Shown here: piece by piece, positions 1 to 5,706 of the stretch | Position numbering within the stretch: position 1 is the stretch's first letter | How the letters are laid out: every line of letters begins with the position of its first letter | NCBI GenBank assembly: GCA_030613665.1 | Contig: JAUWLN010000072.1 | Coordinates: 1-8,755 of the forward strand | Length of the DNA: 8,755 nucleotides | Origin: Dehalococcoidia bacterium | GTDB taxonomy: Bacteria; Chloroflexota; Dehalococcoidia; Dehalococcoidales; RBG-16-60-22 | Reading direction: 5' to 3' | Translations under genes and position numbers: made by a program | The notes under the pieces: model-generated | What the model saw: the letters and a program-made list of their open reading frames with translations, nothing else | Database searches by the model: none | What the model was told of the DNA's origin: nothing

Positions 1-487
1 TGCTGTAATCAACCGGGCGCGACCTTGTTTTGGGACGAACGGGCAGCTCGGTTATGCCCAGGTAGTCGACCACCTTCTGTAAATCACAGTGTCCGTTCTT
101 GGGGCAGAGCACGCAGCGGTCGGTTACCGCCACGTTGCGCAGACAGATATCATAAGGCTGGCAGCGCTCCTTGCGGTCGCAGACAAGGCACTCGCTGGGG
201 TGTTCGGCAAGGATGGGTTCCAGGGCGGCGCGGCGGGCTTCATTCAACTGCCTGGTATTGGTCCGGACCACCATTCCTTCCGCGACCGACGTGGTGCAGG
301 CGAGGGCTAAATCTGGCAGGCCGTCGATTTCCACCACGCAGAGGCGACAATCACCCGTTGGCTCAAGGTCAGGGTCATGGCACAGGTTGGGAACGTATAT
401 CCCTGCCGTCTGGATGGCGTCGAGCAGAAGGGTACCTTTACCCGTTCTGATTTCTCGTCCGTCGATAGTTATCCTGACTTCATCCAT
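1..487 (-). CDS. NuoG-like iron-sulfur N-terminus of a larger oxidoreductase, possibly formate dehydrogenase alpha (C-terminus outside window)
   Basis: The first 162 residues of a protein that runs off the left edge. It begins MDEVRITIDGREI at ATG 487-485, overlapping the previous gene's TAA (489-487) by one base, so translation is likely coupled. No good Shine-Dalgarno sequence is visible beyond a weak AGGT. It has a [2Fe-2S] domain (Cys36, 47, 50, 64), a His-Cys [4Fe-4S] motif (His96, Cys100, 103, 109) and the same extra four-cysteine motif as its neighbour (Cys115, 125, 128, 134). The final residues, RSRPVDYS, are where a ferredoxin-type segment usually begins in such proteins. Molybdenum/tungsten formate dehydrogenase alpha subunits, [FeFe]-hydrogenases and NuoG all start this way. 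FdhA is favoured because of the FdhB-like neighbour and the pathway context, but the deciding catalytic domain is not visible. Confidence 0.85.
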   Translation of the reverse strand, partial: MDEVRITIDGREIRTGKGTLLLDAIQTAGIYVPNLCHDPDLEPTGDCRLCVVEIDGLPDLALACTTSVAEGMVVRTNTRQLNEARRAALEPILAEHPSECLVCDRKERCQPYDICLRNVAVTDRCVLCPKNGHCDLQKVVDYLGITELPVRPKTRSRPVDYS

Positions 488-2700
488 TACCTGGAGGCAA
501 CCTTTTGCCGAAGTCTGGATTTATTCTTACCTGGCCCGGGTGGCAGTGGCGGTGGCGTGATGGTGCAACGTACGGCGCATTGCAGGCAGCGCCTGCCTTC
601 TTGCACTGCCGCCTCATCGCTGAGGCCAAGCTCGACTTCCTCGAAGTTGTTGCTTCTTTTCTCAACCGGCAGCGCCGGCATAACCGCCCGAGCCCATTCA
701 AAGAACCCCTCATCTTTGCCCACGCAGGGGCTGAGTTCGCTCGGCGGTGCCAGTACTTCGCTGATATCTCCCGTGCCGCCCAGGTGCTTATCAATAGAGG
801 ATGCGGCCTTGCGGCCGGCGGCGATGGCCTCGATAACCGAAGCCGGCCCGCTGACGGCGTCACCGCCTGCCCAGACCCCTTTATTGCTGGTGGCCAGCGT
901 GTCAGCGCTGGTTTGAATGGTGTTACCCCGGCCCAGCCTGAGCTTGAAACCTTCGGGGATATCCGGCGTCTGACCGATGGCAGCGATAACGGAGTCGAAC
1001 TCGGTGTTGAATTCACTGCCCTTTATGGGGACGGGCCGGCGGCGCCCGCTGGCGTCTGGTTCACCGAGTTCCATGCGGATACAGGTCAGATTCAGCGTTT
1101 TTCCGGTTCGGCCAATGCGCACCGGCGCGGCGAGGAACATTATCTCTATATCTTCCTCGAGGGCGGCCTCGATCTCTTCCGGGCTGGCGGGCATCTCCGC
1201 CCGGGTGCGGCGGTAGACAATAATCACTTTCTTCGCGCCAGTGCGGAGGGAGACCCGTGCCGCATCGATGGCGACGTTCCCGCCGCCGATGACCGCAACC
1301 TGGCTTCCGGTGTCCATCTTCCGTCCGAGGTTGACCTCCCTGAGGAAGGTGGCGCCGTCAAAGACGCCCTGGGTGTCTTCACCCTCCACGCCCATCTTCA
1401 TCCCCTGGTGTGCCCCGGGAGCGGCGAAGATAGCGTCATAGCCCTGGGCAAAGAGGTCGTCAGTTGACTCAATTCTGGTATTCAGTTTTATTTCAACACC
1501 GGCTTTTCTGATAACGTCAATTTCGGCGTTGAGTTTTTCCGGCGGCAGGCGATAGTCGGGAATGCCGACGCGCATCATTCCGCCGGGTTCGGGAAGAGCT
1601 TCGAAAACGGTAACGGCATGTCCCTGCTTGGCCAGGTAGTAGCCGGCGGTAAGCCCGGCCGGCCCCGCGCCGATGACAGCCACCTTCTTGCCGGTTGGTG
1701 AAGATTTCCTGGTGTGCTGCTGCCACTGGCCGTCGTCGCGCTCCGCCGCCGCCCACTTGAGGAACTTGATGGAGACGGGCTCGTTCAGAGCCTCGCGACG
1801 GCAGGCCTGTTCGCAGGGATGTATGCAGACCCGGCCCAGGGCGCCGGGGAAGGGGACTTTTTCCCTGATGACAGCCAGCGCCTCGGCGAATCTGCCCTCG
1901 CCGCAGAGTCTGACGTATCGGGGGACGTCAATGTGGGCAGGGCAGGCGTAGCTGCAGGGATTTGTCAGTTCCTCATGGTCAATTTCCGGCCGCCATTTGG
2001 CCACCTTGTCAACCAGCGCCCCGGTGGGGCAGACTTCAACGCAGGCGCTGCAGTACTTACATCCGGAGTCAACGAGCGATTTTCCATCTGATGGTTCCGG
2101 CCAGCGGTCGCCGTCATGTTCCGACATCTTGATGGCTTCTATACCCCGTATCTCCTTGCAGGCGTTCACGCAGCGGGCGCAGCTGATACAGAGGTTATAG
2201 TCTCTTTCGAAGAGGGGGTTGTCCCGGTCAATCGGTAAGCCGCGATACTGCCAGGTAAGCTCTTCCCCCTCCAGCCCTAGGTAGTCGACGACCTTCTGCA
2301 GCTCGCACTGGCCATTATAAGGGCAGAGAACGCAGCGCTGGGTGACCGCCACGTTGCGCAGGCAGATATCGTACGGCCCGCAGCGGTCGCGCCGCTCGCA
2401 GACAAGACATTCGCAGGGATGATGGGCGAGGAGTTTTTTCAGCGCTTCCTTTCGAGCTTCCTGCAACTGGGGCGTATCCGTGTGAACCACCATGCCCCCG
2501 GCGACCCTGGTATTGCAGGCGGTGACGGGTTCCTCCGTCCCCTCGATTTCCACCAAGCACAGCCGGCAGGAGCCGTCGGGGGTGAGCATGGGGTGAGCGC
2601 AGATGGCCGGGATGTAAATTCCCGCCGCTATCGTCGCTTGCAGGAGGGTTGTCTCCTCGCCGACTTCAACCTTCTGTCCGTCAATGGTAAGTGTGCTCAT
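487..2700 (-). CDS. NuoG-like/GltD-like iron-sulfur flavoprotein, NAD(P)H oxidoreductase (FdhB-like)
   Basis: A 737-residue soluble electron-transfer protein. Its modules in order are: a [2Fe-2S] domain (Cys34, 45, 48, 62); a NuoG-type His-Cys motif (His94, Cys98, 101, 107); an extra four-cysteine motif (Cys113, 123, 126, 132); two ferredoxin-like [4Fe-4S] motifs (Cys171/174/177/181 and Cys214/217/220/224); and a GltD-type N-terminal cluster region (Cys249, 253, 266, 292, 296, 300). A flavoprotein domain follows with the FAD motif VIGAGPAGL (342-350), an NAD(P) motif VIGGGNVAIDAAR (470-482), YRRTRAEMPA (496-505) and a second FAD contact in AGGDA (611-615). A CX2CX3C motif (705-712) and a proline-rich tail end the chain. 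The YRR arginines are typical of NADPH-using GltD/NfnB relatives. This architecture resembles the beta subunit of Moorella NADP-dependent formate dehydrogenase as I recall it. The actual electron partner is unproved; a hydrogenase is an alternative. ATG 2700 is 23 bases after the DUF3786 stop. Confidence 0.88.
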   Translation of the reverse strand: MSTLTIDGQKVEVGEETTLLQATIAAGIYIPAICAHPMLTPDGSCRLCLVEIEGTEEPVTACNTRVAGGMVVHTDTPQLQEARKEALKKLLAHHPCECLVCERRDRCGPYDICLRNVAVTQRCVLCPYNGQCELQKVVDYLGLEGEELTWQYRGLPIDRDNPLFERDYNLCISCARCVNACKEIRGIEAIKMSEHDGDRWPEPSDGKSLVDSGCKYCSACVEVCPTGALVDKVAKWRPEIDHEELTNPCSYACPAHIDVPRYVRLCGEGRFAEALAVIREKVPFPGALGRVCIHPCEQACRREALNEPVSIKFLKWAAAERDDGQWQQHTRKSSPTGKKVAVIGAGPAGLTAGYYLAKQGHAVTVFEALPEPGGMMRVGIPDYRLPPEKLNAEIDVIRKAGVEIKLNTRIESTDDLFAQGYDAIFAAPGAHQGMKMGVEGEDTQGVFDGATFLREVNLGRKMDTGSQVAVIGGGNVAIDAARVSLRTGAKKVIIVYRRTRAEMPASPEEIEAALEEDIEIMFLAAPVRIGRTGKTLNLTCIRMELGEPDASGRRRPVPIKGSEFNTEFDSVIAAIGQTPDIPEGFKLRLGRGNTIQTSADTLATSNKGVWAGGDAVSGPASVIEAIAAGRKAASSIDKHLGGTGDISEVLAPPSELSPCVGKDEGFFEWARAVMPALPVEKRSNNFEEVELGLSDEAAVQEGRRCLQCAVRCTITPPPLPPGPGKNKSRLRQKVASR

Positions 2701-2723
2701 TTCCCGTCCTACACCTTTCCAGT

Positions 2724-3392
2724 TCAGTTATTGTTTCTGGCTCTGAGCAGTTTCACCAGCCGCCAGCTGGTGTTCTGGCAGAGAATTATAATATCCTCGG
2801 TAGGTAAATAATCGGTGATGGTGCGGTCGAACATGATACTGCCTTCAGGCGAGAATTCGTCATCGCCTTCCCAGAGCACCAGCGTCAACGGCACCATGCT
2901 CAAGGCATTAATGGTCACCGAAACATCGCCGAAATCCGCCTTGCGTCCGCCGACCGATTTCGCCGTTTCCAGCAGTCGCTCCGGCTCGTTTCCGAAATGC
3001 ATGACCAGTGGTTTGATGGCCCGGTTGTAAAAGGTCGGGAAATAACCGGTGCCTTCGGGAAGCTCTTTGAATGAGATGAGCTGACCGGAGAGAGGCGTGC
3101 CCTTTGCCTGCGTAAAGTAGTGAAGCAGGAGTATTTTGTCCACGAGTGTAACATGTTCGTCCGTGTCCTGAAAAGCGACCTCGACTTCGGGATATTTTAT
3201 GAGATACGCCCGGTCCAGGTAATCAAGGGATATGGTATTCTCTGATTTCAGAAATCGGGCGTTGCAGCGGTGGCACTGTTTCTCGACATCTTCGATTTCA
3301 GCCAGCTTGGCCACAGCCAGTCGATAAGCCAGCTCATAACCGTATCCGTCATCCTGCTTGATGGGTGATGCCAAAGCTTTGCCTTCGCTCAT
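2724..3392 (-). CDS. DUF3786-family protein of unknown function
   Basis: A 222-residue protein of no known biochemical role. I assign it to DUF3786 from recalled family features: a central LLLHYFTQAKGTPLSG segment (88-103) leading into a SFKELPEGTGYF stretch (107-118), then MHFGNEPERLL (131-141), and a C-terminal PLTLVLWEGDDEF segment followed by SIMFD (168-189). The N-terminal part has a CX2C pair, Cys40 and Cys43, which could bind a metal or a cluster with other ligands; one more cysteine is at 205. It shows no signal peptide or membrane segment, so it is probably cytosolic. It starts 64 bases after acsE behind an AAAAAGGAAAAG stretch, and ends 23 bases before the next gene. Its place between acsE and the redox genes suggests a job in methyl transfer, corrinoid handling or complex assembly, but this is inference from position only. 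Confidence 0.85.
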   Translation of the reverse strand: MSEGKALASPIKQDDGYGYELAYRLAVAKLAEIEDVEKQCHRCNARFLKSENTISLDYLDRAYLIKYPEVEVAFQDTDEHVTLVDKILLLHYFTQAKGTPLSGQLISFKELPEGTGYFPTFYNRAIKPLVMHFGNEPERLLETAKSVGGRKADFGDVSVTINALSMVPLTLVLWEGDDEFSPEGSIMFDRTITDYLPTEDIIILCQNTSWRLVKLLRARNNN

Positions 3393-3456
3393 CTTTTCCT
3401 TTTTCTATGGGAGATGCGCAATGTTACCCGTTAGCTGTAGTATCGGATTCCGGTGC
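3393..3456 (-). other. Longest intergenic gap, between acsE and the DUF3786 gene
   Basis: This 64-base gap is the largest non-coding stretch in the window. I see no stem-loop followed by a T-run, no convincing -35/-10 pair and no riboswitch-like fold. The only recognisable element is a purine-rich AAAAAGGAAAAG just before the DUF3786 ATG, which can serve as a weak ribosome binding site. It does not appear to break the operon. Confidence 0.6.
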
Positions 3457-4335
3457 CTATATATCCAGCCAGGAGTGGGAGTAGAGCGATTCGCCGGTCA
3501 GCACCCTGACCGTTTTGGCGTACTTGACCTCTTCCTCGGTTAGCGAGGCATAATCCGGCTTCTCGCCGTCCATCGTCCGGTGCACCAGGCTTAAAAGCTC
3601 TGGTCTCTGCCCCCGTACAATCTTTATCAGGTCGGTATCAAAGGCATCCACGATTGCCGAGTACAGACCGTACATCATCATCATCATGAGGTAGGTCCGG
3701 TTCAGCCACGGCCGGAGGTCGTTCGGTGTGCCGTTGGAAATATTTGATAAGCCAACCACTGATTTGCAGCCCGGTGCAATCTCTCCGAGCATGGCCATAA
3801 ACTCAATCAGTGCCTTGACCTGATTTATTTCTACCGATAGCGGACTGACGATGGGGTCAATCCATAGTTTTTCATTGGCGATGCCCATTTCCCCGGCCTT
3901 GTAAACGAAATCAACTGCATTCATGGCCCGTTCGTTGGCGTCTCGCGGCATACCTTCGGTGCCCCAGAGCAGAGCAATGACATCGGCGTCGTATTTCTTG
4001 GCCAGCTCCAGGCCGGGTCCGATACGGTCCGTTTGCAGGGAGACGGAGTTGATAAGCGGGGTTTTCCTGGTCGCCTTAAGGCCCGCTTCCGTAGCCAGCA
4101 GGTTGGTCGTGTCCAGGGACAGGGACTTATCCGTTACTTCCTGCACCGTGTTGACCACCCAGGGCATTAGCTCCTCGCCGGTCTTCCTCGCCGGTCCGAT
4201 GTTGAGGTCGAGGTAGTCCACCCCGGCCTCGGTTTCGGCTTTGGCGAGGTCCTGAATCGGCCTGGGGTTTCTCTCCTTGAGCGCCGGGCCAATGGTCTGG
4301 GACATCATATTGATATTTTCACCAATGAGTATCAT
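3457..4335 (-). CDS. acsE: 5-methyltetrahydrofolate:corrinoid iron-sulfur protein methyltransferase
   Basis: Transfers the methyl group of methyl-tetrahydrofolate to the Co(I) cobamide of CoFeSP, linking the methyl branch to the CODH/ACS complex. This is a pterin-binding TIM barrel of the DHPS/MeTr family. Motifs follow the family order: GENIN near residue 5, YLDLNIGPA at 41-49, SLDTTN with Asp75, LINSV with Asn96, WIDPIV with Asp160 and GLSNISNG with Asn198. The Asp75 and Asp160 positions match the pterin-binding residues of Moorella AcsE, and Asn198 falls at or next to its catalytic Asn199. At 292 residues it is about 30 longer than the Moorella enzyme; the extra length seems to lie in the last third. 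A run of five methionines (217-221) is unusual. It starts 10 bases after acsC with a GAGGAGG overlapping the acsC stop. It could in principle act on another corrinoid protein, but the context argues strongly for AcsE. Confidence 0.94.
   Translation of the reverse strand: MILIGENINMMSQTIGPALKERNPRPIQDLAKAETEAGVDYLDLNIGPARKTGEELMPWVVNTVQEVTDKSLSLDTTNLLATEAGLKATRKTPLINSVSLQTDRIGPGLELAKKYDADVIALLWGTEGMPRDANERAMNAVDFVYKAGEMGIANEKLWIDPIVSPLSVEINQVKALIEFMAMLGEIAPGCKSVVGLSNISNGTPNDLRPWLNRTYLMMMMMYGLYSAIVDAFDTDLIKIVRGQRPELLSLVHRTMDGEKPDYASLTEEEVKYAKTVRVLTGESLYSHSWLDI
3673..3687 (-). repeat. Five in-frame ATG codons within acsE
   Basis: The plus strand has five CAT units in a row, read on the coding strand as five ATG codons giving Met217-Met221 of AcsE, just before YGLYSAIVDAFD. 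The tract is perfect and uses the only methionine codon, so it follows automatically from a Met run. A change in repeat number would keep the frame and alter only run length. Confidence 0.9.
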
Positions 4336-4339
4336 CTTT

Positions 4340-4347
4340 ACCTCCTC
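4340..4347 (-). promoter_or_regulatory. Strong ribosome binding site of acsE overlapping the acsC stop codon
   Basis: The minus strand reads GAGGAGGT, a near-perfect Shine-Dalgarno sequence, four bases before the acsE ATG at 4335. Its first bases overlap the acsC TGA stop (4348-4346). A ribosome finishing acsC would sit on the acsE initiation site, consistent with translational coupling of the methyl carrier and its methyltransferase. Confidence 0.8.
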
Positions 4348-5692
4348 AGGGAGTCCATGCTTTCACGTAGGCGGGAATATGGGCGCCTTCTCTGGGGCCG
4401 ACCAGTATCTCCCAGCCGGGCAGTTCCTCCTCCAGCCCACCGCTTTCCACGGCCGCATATCCCGGAATAATCAATTTCTGGGGTTTTACCTTGTCCATGA
4501 TGCCGCTCTTTTTGATGAAGGGGCCGATGATATCGGCGCTAAACTTGCCTGCCGCCCAGGCGGTCAGCACCGAGAGACCCTCCGTGTCCTTCACCAAGAG
4601 CCAGCTGGGAACGCGACTGGTTTCCAGATAGCCCGAAATCAGGAAATAGGTGAGCGAAAAATTGGTCGTAACCAGCACCGGTGAACTCTCACCCGGTCCG
4701 CCAATAGTGTAGATGCCTTCCTGTGTCGCCAGTGGCCGCTGCGGGTCGGTGAAGAGGTTCATCCTTTCCACGAGCAACGGATAAAGGCTCTCCCCGTAGA
4801 GGTCAGATAGCACAATGATGCTGCCGTACTTGGCGACGAACATGGAGGCCAGCATCGCTTCCTTCATCGGGTCGTCGGTCATCTCGCAGGGGAAGGTGAT
4901 GGTGGGGAAGCCGAGCGGGCGGAATTTCTTGTTCAGCGCGGCGCTGCGGATAATAACCTGGTCTTCGAGCGCCTGGCGGGAAGTCCTGGAGCCGGAGTCA
5001 ATGACAAGGTTCTTCAGGCCTGCCTGGGTTAATTTTTCGGTCAATTCCACGACTTCTTCCAGACCCGAGCCTTTCACTGCTACGGGGCAGGAGTTTGTCT
5101 TGGCCAGTTCCGCAACTTTATCCGCGTTGTCTTTGGTGGCAGCGTAAATAAGAGGCTTGCGGTCGGCACAGACTTTCAGTCCGGCAGCCAGGACATCTGG
5201 GCTATCGCTCATCAGGATGATGCCGCCGTCACTACCCTGTGCCACCTTGCCCACCAGGCTCTCAAATTTCTGGGGGTCGCCGGATTCGTTTTTCACCGCC
5301 ACCAGTTCGGGGCGGAGAGAGAGTCCAACCCTCTCATACTGGAGGTTCTTGAACTTATCCAGTCTGGCTTTCACCTCGGCATCGTCCATAGTGTCCTTGA
5401 TGAGGATGGCGATGCCGGGCTGGTTCTCAAATCTTTTTTCGTGGCGGAACATGACCGTCTCGCCGCCAACCTTCAGCGCCCGGTCGCCGACACCGATGGT
5501 AACCGGCAAAATGGGCGGTGCCGAAGCCTCGGACAGCTTCTCTTTAGATTCCTCGGAAACATGGGGACAGGCGCTCAGTTCCACCTTGCCCGAGGCCAGG
5601 CTCATGGCGAAAGCCAGGCAGGTGGGAACCCCGCAGTCACCGCAGTTCGTCTTGGGTAGCAGTTTAAAAATCTCAATTCCGGTAAGTGGCAT
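4346..5692 (-). CDS. acsC: Corrinoid iron-sulfur protein large subunit (CoFeSP gamma, CdhE-type)
   Basis: Large subunit of the CoFeSP methyl carrier. It holds the low-potential [4Fe-4S] cluster that reductively reactivates cobalt, and it carries the methyl group from AcsE to AcsB. The protein has 448 residues, near the usual 445 or so. The N-terminal cluster motif is clear: Cys17, Cys20, Cys25 and Cys42 (CX2CX4CX16C, starting in TNCGDCGVPTC). A TIM-barrel-like region follows, roughly residues 65-310. The C-terminal part, about 320-448, matches the cobamide-binding domain and includes the PVLVTTNFSLTYF and ADIIGPF stretches. The ATG at 5692 follows GAAAGGAG with six bases between. Only 14 bases separate it from acsB. 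The obligate small subunit AcsD (CdhD) is not next to it and is not found in this window, which is unusual; it may lie upstream or elsewhere in the genome. Confidence 0.97.
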   Translation of the reverse strand: MPLTGIEIFKLLPKTNCGDCGVPTCLAFAMSLASGKVELSACPHVSEESKEKLSEASAPPILPVTIGVGDRALKVGGETVMFRHEKRFENQPGIAILIKDTMDDAEVKARLDKFKNLQYERVGLSLRPELVAVKNESGDPQKFESLVGKVAQGSDGGIILMSDSPDVLAAGLKVCADRKPLIYAATKDNADKVAELAKTNSCPVAVKGSGLEEVVELTEKLTQAGLKNLVIDSGSRTSRQALEDQVIIRSAALNKKFRPLGFPTITFPCEMTDDPMKEAMLASMFVAKYGSIIVLSDLYGESLYPLLVERMNLFTDPQRPLATQEGIYTIGGPGESSPVLVTTNFSLTYFLISGYLETSRVPSWLLVKDTEGLSVLTAWAAGKFSADIIGPFIKKSGIMDKVKPQKLIIPGYAAVESGGLEEELPGWEILVGPREGAHIPAYVKAWTP

Positions 5693-5698
5693 GGCACT

Positions 5699-5706
5699 CT
5701 CCTTTC
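5699..5706 (-). promoter_or_regulatory. Ribosome binding site of acsC
   Basis: GAAAGGAG on the minus strand begins directly after the acsB TAA stop and ends six bases before the acsC ATG at 5692. It fixes the acsC start and leaves room only for reinitiation on a shared transcript. Confidence 0.8.

Noticed and set aside
1..700. Possibility that the last two genes are one gene split by a frameshift
   Set aside because: The second gene restarts with a full N-terminal [2Fe-2S] and His-Cys module like that of the first, and its ATG overlaps the first gene's stop. It is a separate paralogous protein, not a broken continuation.
480..1016. Second minus-strand open frame overlapping the end of the flavoprotein gene, considered as a frameshifted remnant
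   Set aside because: The flavoprotein frame itself stays intact through its second FAD motif and C-terminal cysteines to a stop that overlaps the next gene's start. The other frame is arginine/serine/proline-rich with no motif.
505..1467. Long plus-strand open frame (320 codons) opposite the flavoprotein gene
   Set aside because: It is antisense to a gene with clear FAD and NAD(P) motifs, its translation shows no recognisable domain, and no ribosome binding site or plus-strand operon supports it. It is a shadow of codon bias in the real gene.
3393..3456. Promoter or terminator splitting the operon between acsE and the DUF3786 gene
   Set aside because: No hairpin with a T-run and no credible -35/-10 pair was found in the 64 bases. 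All genes share one strand with otherwise tighter spacing.
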